Shown: positions 24,382 through 32,205, counted from the first letter of the stretch. The stretch: DNA of 33,198 nt from Limiplasma sp048370855 (GCA_048370855.1 DBGEOK010000041.1:1-33198), one strand, 5' to 3'. Notes: a model not told the origin generated them from the sequence alone. A program made the numbers and translations.

Positions 24382-25412
24382 AGAAGCTGACCTGCGGTAT
24401 CCTGATCCTGACGCTCTGCCTCGCGTGCGCTTGGGCGCTCGCGGAGGACGGCTCCTCCTTGGCGGCGATTGACGGAGAGGAGGATGCCGTGCTGACCGCG
24501 GAACCCGGCGAACAGGCGGACGGCGGCGCGGAAGCCGGCGCGCCATCACAGGCTCCCGCGGATTCTGACGGGGGGATGGGCGGGGACGAGGAGGGGCCGC
24601 GCTGGACCTACGCCGTTTCGCTCAGGGCGCTTCATTCCCCCTATCTGCTGCTGGTTAACGCGGACAATTTGCTGGAAGAGGACTATGCGCCGGACCCCTT
24701 AATCAAGATGAGCATGGTCAAGCGCGCCACATCCGCCACGCTTTATATGGAGCAGACGGCGGCGGAGGCGCTTGAAACCATGTTTGACGCGGCCAGGGAA
24801 GTGACGGAGTACGCCTATGTCGCTAAAAACAGCAAGGGCGCCGAGGTGGAAAAGGTCGCGGAATTTTCCGACGGCATGAAGCTGTTCCTCAAAAGCGCCT
24901 ACCGCAGCTATGGCACCCAGAAGACCACTTACGCCAACTATTTGGCCAGGAACAACAACGTGGACGACGGCTATGTGGCCAAGCCGGGCGCGAGCGAGCA
25001 CCAATCCGGCTTGTGCGCCGATATCCTCAACGAGGATTACGCCGGCCGCGACCGCATGACACAGGACTTCAAGTGGACGCCGGAAGCCCAGTGGATGAAG
25101 GAAAACTGCGCCGAGTTCGGGTTTATTCTCCGCTTTCCGGAGGATAAGGAGAACGAGACGGGCATCAAGTTTGAGCCCTGGCACTTCCGCTATGTGGGCC
25201 GGGAAGCCGCCGGGTATATCATGTCCAAGGGAATCAGCCTGGAGGAGTTTTGCGACGAATGGCAGTTTGAGCTTGCGCAGTTCATCGGCAGGGGCGGCGA
25301 CGTGGACGCGCAGATCGCCTATGAGGAAAGCCGGCTGAACGCGCCGCCCGAAAGCTTTGTGCTCAACGAATACGGCGAGGACGGAGACGCCGAGGTTTCG
25401 CTGGTCTTTTGA
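24378..25412 (+). CDS. VanY-family D-alanyl-D-alanine carboxypeptidase, second paralogue, secreted
   Basis: M15B-type zinc peptidase of 344 residues with a clear signal peptide (MKKLTCGILILTLCLACAWALA, cleavage near 22). An acidic, Gly/Ala-rich spacer follows (about 23-75), then the VanY domain (about 85-300) and an acidic C-terminal tail. Zinc and catalytic residues: His208 and Asp215 in SEHQSGLCAD, Glu266 and His269 in EPWHFRYVG. ATG 24378 overlaps the first paralogue's stop, so the pair is translationally coupled. Residues 75-120 (HSPYLLLVNADNLLEEDYAPDPL) are the usual VanY lead-in. Likely role: peptidoglycan remodelling at the cell surface. Confidence 0.9.
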   Translation: MKKLTCGILILTLCLACAWALAEDGSSLAAIDGEEDAVLTAEPGEQADGGAEAGAPSQAPADSDGGMGGDEEGPRWTYAVSLRALHSPYLLLVNADNLLEEDYAPDPLIKMSMVKRATSATLYMEQTAAEALETMFDAAREVTEYAYVAKNSKGAEVEKVAEFSDGMKLFLKSAYRSYGTQKTTYANYLARNNNVDDGYVAKPGASEHQSGLCADILNEDYAGRDRMTQDFKWTPEAQWMKENCAEFGFILRFPEDKENETGIKFEPWHFRYVGREAAGYIMSKGISLEEFCDEWQFELAQFIGRGGDVDAQIAYEESRLNAPPESFVLNEYGEDGDAEVSLVF

Positions 25413-25443
25413 GCTGCCGGAAAGCGGAAATCCCTTGCGAAGC

Positions 25444-25472
25444 TTTACATTTGCACGGGAAAAAGGTACAAT
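25444..25472 (+). promoter_or_regulatory. Sigma-A promoter of parA-parB
   Basis: TTTACA at 25444-25449, a 17-base spacer and TACAAT at 25467-25472, about 115 bases before parA. The long leader has no other recognised feature. Confidence 0.6.
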
Positions 25473-25587
25473 AAACAAGAACGGCAAAACGAGGATTGCA
25501 TTTTTTCACCGCATGCCCGCGTACCGGGGCTTTTGGAAGCCCTGGCATAGAAGGCCGTACAAACGTGAGATGTGAGGGCTGCAGATC

Positions 25588-26346
25588 ATGGGCAAGACAA
25601 TCGCCATTACCAATCAAAAGGGCGGCGTAGGCAAAACCACCACCGCGATTAACCTGACCGCCTGTATGGCGGAGATGGGGCAGCGCGTGCTGCTGGTTGA
25701 CCTGGACCCCCAGGGCAACAGCACCAGCGGGCTGGGCATACGGGCGGGGGCGAACTCCGTTTATGAGGCGCTGATGGGGCGCGCGCCCATTGCCGCGTGC
25801 GTGTCGGCTACCAGCGTGAAGGGCCTTTCGCTGATAACGGCGGATATCCGCCTGGCTGGCGCGGAGCTGGAGCTGGTAGACCTGGAGGAGCGCGAGTACC
25901 GGCTGAAGCACGTGCTCAAGACTGTTGAGGGAAATTTTGATTACCTGTTCATCGATTGTCCGCCGTCTCTCGGCCTGCTGACGTTGAACGCGCTGGCAGC
26001 CGCGCAGCGTGTCCTCATTCCCATCCAGTGCGAGTATTACGCGCTGGAGGGCGTGTCCAGCCTGATGAACACCATCAACCGCGTGAAGCATACCTTCAAC
26101 CCCGGCCTGGATATCGAGGGCGTGCTGCTTACGATGCTGGACGGCCGCACCAACCTGAGCCTTCAGGTGGTGGATTCCGTTAAAAAACACTTTAAGGCCA
26201 AGGTTTTCTCCACGGCCATTCCCCGCAACGTCCGCCTGGGCGAGGCGCCCAGTCACGGCGTGCCCATTCACGTCTACGATCCCCGCAGCATCGGCGCCGA
26301 CAGCTACCGCCAGCTCGCGCAGGAGGTTATGCAGCGGAACAAATGA
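25588..26346 (+). CDS. parA: Chromosome partition ATPase ParA/Soj
   Basis: Deviant-Walker ATPase of 252 residues that moves or controls ParB-parS complexes and, in Bacillus, DnaA activity. Walker A' is KGGVGKTT (11-18); the Walker A'-associated aspartate is in LLVDLDPQGNSTSGLG, and Walker B is DYLFIDCPPSLGLLT. The size without an N-terminal HTH matches chromosomal Soj rather than P1-type plasmid ParA. GAGGG precedes the ATG. parB follows 40 bases downstream. Chromosomal parAB usually sits close to oriC, so the origin may not be far, but no rsmG, mnmG or dnaA is in the window. Confidence 0.95.
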   Translation: MGKTIAITNQKGGVGKTTTAINLTACMAEMGQRVLLVDLDPQGNSTSGLGIRAGANSVYEALMGRAPIAACVSATSVKGLSLITADIRLAGAELELVDLEEREYRLKHVLKTVEGNFDYLFIDCPPSLGLLTLNALAAAQRVLIPIQCEYYALEGVSSLMNTINRVKHTFNPGLDIEGVLLTMLDGRTNLSLQVVDSVKKHFKAKVFSTAIPRNVRLGEAPSHGVPIHVYDPRSIGADSYRQLAQEVMQRNK

Positions 26347-26386
26347 CGAGAACCATTCGTTAGACTTGCGTAAGGAGTAGGTGCGG

Positions 26387-27235
26387 ATGAAACGAACGGG
26401 ACTGGGCAGGGGGCTGGATGTGCTGCTGCCGCAAAGCGAGGAGCTGCTGGAAACGGTGGTGCGGGATATCGCCATCGAGGATATCGACCCCAATTCCGCC
26501 CAGCCAAGGCGGGAGTTTGATAAGGAAGCGCTGGAACAGCTCGCGCAAAGCATCCGGGAGGCAGGCGTGCTGTCGCCGATTTTGGTGGTGGAAAACGGCA
26601 TGCGCTACCGCATCGTGGCAGGCGAGCGGCGTTTTAGGGCATGCAGAATGGCGGGGCTTGCCAGCGTGCCGTGCATCGTGCGCAGCCTTACCACCGAGCA
26701 GCAGATGGAGGCGGCGCTGATAGAGAATCTTCAGCGCGAGGACCTCAACCCCATCGAGGAGGCCAACGCCGTCAGAAGCCTGATGCAAGAGTGCGGCTAT
26801 ACGCAGGAGCAGGCCGCCAAAAGGCTTGGCAAAAGCAGGCCGGCCATCGCCAACATGCTCCGGCTTTTGCATTTGCCCAAGGAAATTACCGACATGGTGG
26901 TAGGGGGGGATCTATCCGCCGGGCACGCGCGCGTGCTGGCGGGACTGGATTCTGAGAGCCGGCAATTGGAATTGGCGCATCAATGCGTATTACATGACTA
27001 CAGTGTGCGCAAACTGGAAGAGATAGCCAAATCCAGACCGGAGGCCGCCCCTCCAAAGCCGGGGCCCAAGGCGTTGGCGCCGGAGCTGACAGCCCTGCAA
27101 AACGCGCTCAGGGAGGCGCTTGGCGTTAAGACCATGCTTTCCGGCACGGATAAAAAAGGAAAGATTACGCTTTCTTACAACAGCGCGGAGGAATTGGAGC
27201 ATCTTTACGAGGCGGTCGGCCGCCTCCTGACCTGA
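26387..27235 (+). CDS. parB: Chromosome partition protein ParB/Spo0J
   Basis: CTP-dependent DNA clamp of 282 residues that loads at parS and recruits condensin. ATG 26387 has AAGGAG 9 bases upstream; GTG 26381 is too close to that site. Parts: an N-terminal GLGRGLDVLL segment for ParA contact, the ParB/CTPase fold with GERRFRA and ENLQRED, the helix-turn-helix (GYTQEQAAKRLGKSRPAIANMLRLL) and a C-terminal dimerisation domain from about 225. No parS-like 16-mer near TGTTTCACGTGAAACA was seen in the window. Confidence 0.95.
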   Translation: MKRTGLGRGLDVLLPQSEELLETVVRDIAIEDIDPNSAQPRREFDKEALEQLAQSIREAGVLSPILVVENGMRYRIVAGERRFRACRMAGLASVPCIVRSLTTEQQMEAALIENLQREDLNPIEEANAVRSLMQECGYTQEQAAKRLGKSRPAIANMLRLLHLPKEITDMVVGGDLSAGHARVLAGLDSESRQLELAHQCVLHDYSVRKLEEIAKSRPEAAPPKPGPKALAPELTALQNALREALGVKTMLSGTDKKGKITLSYNSAEELEHLYEAVGRLLT

Positions 27236-27271
27236 GCGTCCGGGGATGCCGAACAGAAAAGGTGGTGTCGT

Positions 27272-28468
27272 ATGCGTATCAATGCCAACAAGAAGATTCA
27301 TAAGCTGAAGCGCGATCCCTATAAAACGCTGCTTCGAACCGCGGGCATTCTGGCCATTGTGGTGGTGGTCGGGATCGGTATTTTCTACCTTTGCTCCGTG
27401 GCGGTCATGAATGAATTTGTAAGCAAGCGCAACGAGCTTGACAAGCAGAACGCCGAGGCCGAGGTGGAGTTCAACGCCAAGATGAACGCGCTGCGCAGCA
27501 ACCAGAACGCCTCCATCGACCCCAATACGGGAGAAATCTCCACGGCGGATCTCCCCTTCTGGGAAACTACCCTGGAGGACAAGGCTTGGCGGCTGGAGGA
27601 TCAGGGAAGCATCGGCCTGGAAAATACCAGCACCATTTCGCTGGAGCGTTCCGCGCTCATTAACGGCGGGCTGCTGCTGGTTAATGCCTGGCATTCCCTG
27701 CCTTATGATTTTTCGGATGCGGATTTGGTAAGCGTCGGCACGGCGAGCGGGTACAAGATTCAGGTGCAGGACAGCACCGTCCGGCTGTTTCCGCCGGCCT
27801 ATAACGCGCTTTCCGAGATTATCGCCGCCGCGGCCGAGGCGGGCCATGAGCACTATATCGTGCGCGAAGCCTACCGCTCCAACGATCAGCAGACGGAGTA
27901 TTTCAACTCGCGCATGGAAAAGGAAAGCGAAAAGTACAGCGGCGACATCCTGATCGAGCAGACCAAGAAATACGTCAATTACCCCGGAACCAGCGATTAC
28001 CAAACCGGCATGTCCTTCCGTATGGATCTGTACAGCCGGGACGACGCTTCGGTTAACAAGCTAAAGTTTCAGGGCGATTCAGAGCAGGGCAAGTGGTTCA
28101 CGGAAAACTGCTGGAAATATGGGATCATCTTCCGTTTTCCGGTGGCCGATTTTCCAAATTCCACCTGGGAAGACAAGAGCTATAAAACCGGCGTTTCCGC
28201 TGAGATGAACCTGTACCGCTATGTCGGCAAGGCGCATTCCGCGGCCATGCGCATCATGGATTACTGTCTGGAGGAGTATGTGGAATTCTTAATCAGCCAT
28301 CCGCACATCTGCATCTATGAGGACGGCAAGCTGCGCTATGAGGTCGTCCGGATCAATATGAACGAAACGGATACCTCCTTCGCCCTTCCCGTGCCGAACC
28401 CCGCCAGCGATTATCAGGCGAGCATGGATAACATGGGCGGCATCGTGATGGCGTATACGTATAATTAA
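27272..28468 (+). CDS. Membrane-anchored VanY-like protein lacking zinc ligands (predicted pseudoenzyme)
   Basis: A 398-residue VanY-fold protein. A basic N terminus is followed by one transmembrane helix (about 22-44) and a probable coiled coil (about 45-78: SKRNELDKQNAEAEVEFNAKM), then an extracellular VanY-like domain (about 135-345). Compared with the two paralogues upstream, PGASEHQxGMAMD is replaced by PGTSDYQTGMSFRMD: the zinc His is Tyr243 and the zinc Asp position is Phe250 (or displaced by two residues). EPWHxRYVG is replaced by EMNLYRYVG: Glu311 remains but the His is Leu314. The fold landmarks (EAYRSNDQQ, ENCWKYGIIFRFP, YRYVG) are kept. It should therefore bind peptidoglycan or a partner rather than cut. 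It follows parB by 36 bases with RBS AAAGGTGG, probably in the parAB operon, and is followed by a terminator. Confidence 0.82.
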   Translation: MRINANKKIHKLKRDPYKTLLRTAGILAIVVVVGIGIFYLCSVAVMNEFVSKRNELDKQNAEAEVEFNAKMNALRSNQNASIDPNTGEISTADLPFWETTLEDKAWRLEDQGSIGLENTSTISLERSALINGGLLLVNAWHSLPYDFSDADLVSVGTASGYKIQVQDSTVRLFPPAYNALSEIIAAAAEAGHEHYIVREAYRSNDQQTEYFNSRMEKESEKYSGDILIEQTKKYVNYPGTSDYQTGMSFRMDLYSRDDASVNKLKFQGDSEQGKWFTENCWKYGIIFRFPVADFPNSTWEDKSYKTGVSAEMNLYRYVGKAHSAAMRIMDYCLEEYVEFLISHPHICIYEDGKLRYEVVRINMNETDTSFALPVPNPASDYQASMDNMGGIVMAYTYN

Positions 28469-28481
28469 ACCGGGGCATAAA

Positions 28482-28527
28482 AAACAGGCGGTCACGCGGA
28501 TGACGGGCGTGATCTCCTGTTTGGTTT
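28482..28527 (+). terminator. Terminator after the parAB-VanY3 operon
   Basis: Arms AAACAGG (28482-28488) and CCTGTTT (28516-28522), an internal loop, then inner arms TCACGC (28492-28497) and GCGTGA (28507-28512). A modest T-rich tail (TTTGGTTT) follows, so efficiency may be moderate. Confidence 0.7.
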
Positions 28528-29032
28528 ATCCAAATTGAGAACAGACGGTATGCCGCTTCCGACGGAACAAGAAGATCCGGGGCGGAATGCGTTGGAGCAT
28601 AAAGCGCATGCTCCCGGGCCATCAGATTCGTCGCTCCGGAGGGGGATGGGCCCTTTGATTGTCGATATTCCCGCGCCGGATTCCCGATCGATGGCAGCCG
28701 TGCTTTATTCGCAATGGTTCAGGATTGGCCTGTAAAGGCTTGGCAGCTTGCTTGTGGATCGGCCCGCTGTTTCATAATCGCCTAAAAGAAACCTTGTATG
28801 AATGGATGAAAGGCTTTTTTTGGCGATGAGGATGGCGGGAACGATAAAAGAAGGCGCGCATCATGGGAAATGCGCGCTGGGTCGAGAACTTTACATCCCG
28901 ACACGCGGTAACGGCCATTATAAGGATGACCCGACGATTGGAAGCGAAGGAGCTTTTTTGCGCGGGCTTTTCAGGCAGACACGCCGTGAGTCCCCGTTGC
29001 GCAGAAAATTGGAAGCTATATCAAATCAGGGA
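28528..29032. other. Gene-poor stretch between the parAB operon and the tRNA-Ser pair
   Basis: About 500 bases without a supported gene. Short open frames are present (for example 28535-28735 plus), but they lack ribosome binding sites or protein-like composition. One small hairpin, GCGCGCAT/ATGCGCGC (28854-28861 with 28870-28877), is visible. In many Clostridia I recall serS lying next to tRNA-Ser genes near oriC; it is not here, so this could be a deletion scar. Confidence 0.35.
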
Positions 29033-29061
29033 TTGACGAAAGGGCAAAAAGCTGCTATACT
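29033..29061 (+). promoter_or_regulatory. Sigma-A promoter of the tRNA-Ser pair
   Basis: TTGACG at 29033-29038, a 17-base spacer and TATACT at 29056-29061, with one mismatch in each box. The first tRNA begins 21 bases after the -10 box. There is no promoter or terminator between the two tRNAs, so they form one transcript. Confidence 0.82.
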
Positions 29062-29082
29062 AAATCCCGCTGGTTGCATTAC

Positions 29083-29171
29083 GGAGAGATGGCCGAGCGG
29101 TTGATGGCGCTGGTCTTGAAAACCAGTGATACCGAAAGGTACCGGGGGTTCGAATCCCTCTCTCTCCGCCA
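29083..29171 (+). tRNA. tRNA-Ser (anticodon TGA)
   Basis: Class II tRNA with a long variable arm (GATACCGAAAGGTACC region). Acceptor GGAGAGA pairs with TCTCTCC, discriminator G, CCA encoded at the end. Anticodon stem CTGGT/ACCAG around loop CT-TGA-AA, anticodon at 29117-29119. T arm GGTTCGAAT. Confidence 0.97.
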
Positions 29172-29218
29172 GCCCGGCTGATTACGGCGGGGCAAGGGCA
29201 TATCAGGTCGTCCACCAT

Positions 29219-29309
29219 GGAGAAGTACCCAAGTGGCCGAAGGGGCTCCCCTGCTAAGGGAGTAGTATGGGAAACCGTAGCGAGGGTTCAAATCCCTCCT
29301 TCTCCGCCA
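29219..29309 (+). tRNA. tRNA-Ser (anticodon GCT)
   Basis: Class II tRNA. Acceptor GGAGAAG pairs with CTTCTCC, discriminator G, encoded CCA at 29307-29309. Anticodon stem CTCCC/GGGAG around loop CT-GCT-AA, anticodon at 29253-29255. Long variable arm, T arm GGTTCAAAT. It is 47 bases after tRNA-Ser(TGA) and shares its transcript. Confidence 0.97.
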
Positions 29310-29337
29310 TATCCCCCTGATACTCAGGAGACAAAGA

Positions 29338-29363
29338 AGCGACCCTAACGGGGCCGCTTTTTT
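29338..29363 (+). terminator. Rho-independent terminator of the tRNA-Ser pair
   Basis: Stem AGCG-A-CCC (29338-29345) with GGG-C-CGCT (29351-29358), one mismatch, a 5-base loop, then a run of six T (29358-29363). Confidence 0.85.
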
Positions 29364-29492
29364 GTTGGTTTCTTTGATTTCAAAGCCTTTCGTGGGTGCT
29401 GCTTGCTCTATGATTCCCGCCGTTGGCGCTGATGACACTCATGATTTTAGGGAATTAGCTAACATATTAAAATATTTGCACCCCATTGAGTA

Positions 29493-29527
29493 ATCCGCTA
29501 AAATGTGCCATCCACATTTTGGCGGAT
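29493..29527. promoter_or_regulatory. Long hairpin upstream of rtcB
   Basis: Arms of 15 bases, ATCCGCTAAAATGTG (29493-29507) and CACATTTTGGCGGAT (29513-29527), pair fully apart from one T-G wobble, around a CCATC loop. No T run follows, so it is not a normal terminator. A possible -10 box, TATACT, lies at 29558-29563 without a good -35. The hairpin may be a DNA operator, a leader-RNA structure or a leftover of a mobile repeat. Confidence 0.5.
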
Positions 29528-29592
29528 GTATTAACCGTGTGTTAGGACATTCTGTGATATACTAACATGGGAAGACAGTTTGGAGGAAAGCA

Positions 29593-30807
29593 ATGCAGGA
29601 TATATACGGGCAATATAACGTCGCAAAGGTGTTTGTTGATAAGCTGGAGCCTGCCGCACAGGCGCAAATTCAGGCGTTATGCGATCAGCCCTTTGTTGAA
29701 AACAGCAGGATCCGCGTCATGCCGGATGTGCATGCGGGGGCGGGCTGTACCATTGGAACGACCATGACCATTTCGGATAAGGTGGTTCCGAATCTGGTAG
29801 GAGTGGATATCGGCTGCGGCATGGAGACGGTACGCCTGAAAGAAAAGCGCTTGGAGCTGCCCAGGTTGGACGCGCAAATCCGTGCTGGAATTCCTTCGGG
29901 CTTTTCCATCAGGGAGAGCGCGCACGCACTGGCGGATGAGATCGACTTGTCCGCCCTCCGCTGCCGCGCCGCCTGCAATCTGGATCGCGCTTATGCCAGC
30001 ATCGGCACGCTGGGCGGCGGGAACCACTTCATTGAGGTGGATCGGGACGATGATGGCTGCCTTTATTTAGTGGTGCATTCCGGCAGCCGTCACCTGGGGC
30101 TGGAGGTGGCGAAGCATTACCAGGACGCAGGCTATGCCCTATTGCACCAAGGAGACCCGGGACAAATGGATGAGCTGATCGCCCGGTACAAGGCACAGGG
30201 CCGCGAAAAGGAGCTGGCTCAAGCCCTGAAAGCGTGGAAGAAAGAAAAGCGCAGTGACATTCCCTATGAGCTTTCGTATGTGAGCGGCACACTGTTTGAT
30301 GATTATATGCATGATATGAAACTGGTGCAGCACTTCGCCATGCTGAACCGTCAGGCCATGGTCAAATTGATATTGAAGGGGATGAAGCTCCATGAGGAAG
30401 AGCGGTTCACCACCATCCATAACTATATTGATACAGAGTCCATGATCCTTCGCAAGGGCGCGGTATCCGCCAAGGCCGGAGAAACCTTGCTCATCCCCAT
30501 TAACATGCGCGACGGCAGCCTGATCTGCACGGGCAAGGGCAATGACGACTGGAACCAGTCCGCGCCCCATGGCGCGGGGCGCTTAATGAGCCGCGCGGAA
30601 GCGAAGCGCCAATTCACAGTGGCTGCGTTTCAGAAGGAAATGAGGGGCGTCTATTCTACCTCCGTTGGCAAAGAGACGCTGGATGAGTGCCCCATGGCCT
30701 ATAAGGCGATGGACGACATCCTGCGGCAGATTGGCCCCACGGCTGATGTACAGAAGGTTATCAAACCCATTTACAATTTCAAAGCGGGTGAGGAGTCCAG
30801 GCGATAA
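29593..30807 (+). CDS. rtcB: RNA-splicing ligase RtcB
   Basis: GTP- and manganese-dependent RNA ligase of 404 residues that joins 2',3'-cyclic phosphate to 5'-OH ends; in bacteria it is linked to repair of cleaved tRNA and rRNA. Recognisable blocks: MPDVHAGAGCTIG (Asp45, Cys52), VGVDIGCGM (Asp72, Cys75), GGGNHFIEV, VVHSGSRHLG, LIPINMRDGS and APHGAGRLMSR. His326 in HGAGR matches by position the guanylated His (337 in E. coli). ATG 29593 has GGAGGAAA upstream. It follows two tRNA-Ser genes but has its own leader containing a long hairpin. No archease or RtcA gene is adjacent. Confidence 0.95.
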   Translation: MQDIYGQYNVAKVFVDKLEPAAQAQIQALCDQPFVENSRIRVMPDVHAGAGCTIGTTMTISDKVVPNLVGVDIGCGMETVRLKEKRLELPRLDAQIRAGIPSGFSIRESAHALADEIDLSALRCRAACNLDRAYASIGTLGGGNHFIEVDRDDDGCLYLVVHSGSRHLGLEVAKHYQDAGYALLHQGDPGQMDELIARYKAQGREKELAQALKAWKKEKRSDIPYELSYVSGTLFDDYMHDMKLVQHFAMLNRQAMVKLILKGMKLHEEERFTTIHNYIDTESMILRKGAVSAKAGETLLIPINMRDGSLICTGKGNDDWNQSAPHGAGRLMSRAEAKRQFTVAAFQKEMRGVYSTSVGKETLDECPMAYKAMDDILRQIGPTADVQKVIKPIYNFKAGEESRR

Positions 30808-31237
30808 TCAGCATGTTTGATACCCAGAGCCATTTTGAATGGCGGCTATATCTGGTTAGGCGAAATGAAAAAGCGCCTGCGTCATGGAAAGGTTCACTTT
30901 TCTTGTATTATCATATATATCAAGGGCTTTTGACCTACTACGACTGTTCATTTGCACAGCAAATCATTGAAAAAGGGAATCGAATGGAGGCTAGTCCAGC
31001 CATCTCGATGCCGAATGCAACCCTGCTTGATATCAAAAGGAATCGTGAAAAAGTGTGTTAAAATGCAGCCCTGTTATAATCCTTGTACTGCTGAACGTTT
31101 GAAAAAGATGCTCAACCGATCTACACTTCATTCTTTAGGCGTCGTAAACGCCAATGTGTTCTGCTGTAACGCACAGATTTATGAACCTGTTTATTCCATA
31201 CGATGAGTTTGAGGCCGCATGATGAGAGGAGGATTGA
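30808..31237. other. AT-richer stretch without a supported gene
   Basis: About 430 bases between rtcB and the recombinase. A short plus-strand frame at 30813-31061 (82 codons) has no clear ribosome binding site and I do not recognise its product. TATAAT at 31075-31080 could be a -10 box for the recombinase, but no -35 is at the right distance. The base composition is clearly lower in GC than the first 28 kb. Confidence 0.35.
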
Positions 31238-32095
31238 ATGACCGCGGGAAACAGCGTCCCCAAGGCGGCAATCTACATCAGGGTAAGCACCGAAGAGCAA
31301 TGGAGAGAGGGCTACTCTCTTCCCGCCCAAGAATCGAGGCTGCGCGAATATTGCGAAAGAAAAGGCTATGAGGTTTTTGATCTTTACGCGGACCGGGGCA
31401 TATCCGCCAAAGATATTCAACACCGGCCAGAAATGCTGCGTCTTTTACAAGATGCTGAAGCAGAGCGAGTGAACGCAGTATGCGTATTTGCGCTGAGCCG
31501 TTTTTCTCGGAATGTTGCCGATTTGTATAAAACATGCTCGATCTTAAAAGCGCATAAGATTAGTTTGGAAAGCTGCACAGAGCCATTTGATACTTCAACG
31601 CCCATAGGCATGGCAATAGTGGGTATCTTAGGCGTTGTAGCGCAGTTGGAACGGGAGCAGACCTCAGAGCGTGTGGCGGCGGCAATGCTGGAACGGGCTA
31701 AACAAGGCAAGAGAACCTGTTCTTATGTACTTGGATATGACCGGGAGGGCACAGACGGCCTCGCCGTAAACCCGAAAGAGGCGGCGATTGTAAAATTTAT
31801 CTTTCAAGCTTATAGCAAGCACCAAAATCTATCCATCGTATCAAGAATGTGCGCCGATCTGGGATATCGTGGGAAAAATGGAGCCGTCATGCAGCCGTAT
31901 AATATTCGGGTCATTTTAACCCGTCCGATATACGCGGGGTATAACTCCTTCCATGGTCAGCTTTATCGTGGCAAACATCATCCCATTGTATCCGTACCAA
32001 TGTTTAATCATGTTCAGTTACGGCTTTTACAATCAGGCAAAAAATGCAAGACACGCCCTCCAGTGCCAATCATCGAAAGCTCAATGTCAGCTTGA
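31238..32095 (+). CDS. Serine site-specific recombinase, C-terminally truncated
   Basis: A 285-residue protein with the resolvase catalytic domain (about 8-150) and the PF07508 recombinase domain (about 165-270). Catalytic Ser17 lies in YIRVSTEEQ; supporting blocks are ALSRFSRN and LGVVAQLEREQTSERV. Large serine recombinases normally continue for 200 or more residues with a zinc ribbon and coiled coil; these are missing. After PVSVPMFNHVQLRLL-like sequence the frame runs into unrelated codons and stops. A different frame just downstream (about 32075-32160) reads QLELMERITYLYRVKAAGMQRVGA, which looks like a recombinase C-terminal end. An internal deletion plus frameshift is the likely cause. 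The start has GAGGAGG upstream. It marks this tail as a former mobile element, probably no longer able to move. Confidence 0.82.
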   Translation: MTAGNSVPKAAIYIRVSTEEQWREGYSLPAQESRLREYCERKGYEVFDLYADRGISAKDIQHRPEMLRLLQDAEAERVNAVCVFALSRFSRNVADLYKTCSILKAHKISLESCTEPFDTSTPIGMAIVGILGVVAQLEREQTSERVAAAMLERAKQGKRTCSYVLGYDREGTDGLAVNPKEAAIVKFIFQAYSKHQNLSIVSRMCADLGYRGKNGAVMQPYNIRVILTRPIYAGYNSFHGQLYRGKHHPIVSVPMFNHVQLRLLQSGKKCKTRPPVPIIESSMSA

Positions 32096-32205
32096 GCTGA
32101 TGGAGCGCATCACCTATCTGTACAGGGTGAAAGCCGCGGGGATGCAGCGAGTTGGCGCCTAACTCAATCAGAGCGTTGTATACATTACAAAGTGGGAGGA
32201 CAACA

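Noticed and set aside
25413..27271. parS sites around parAB
   Set aside because: I looked for 16-mers close to TGTTTCACGTGAAACA and saw none here or elsewhere in the window; they may lie nearer oriC.
28535..28735. Possible 66-codon gene in the gap after the third VanY gene
   Set aside because: Weak start, no ribosome binding site, no recognisable sequence, and it begins directly after a terminator.
28802..29104. Possible 100-codon frame running into tRNA-Ser(TGA)
   Set aside because: It overlaps a confident tRNA and its promoter and has no protein-like features.
30813..31061. Possible 82-codon gene after rtcB
   Set aside because: No ribosome binding site and no recognisable motif; kept only as part of a described gene-poor stretch.
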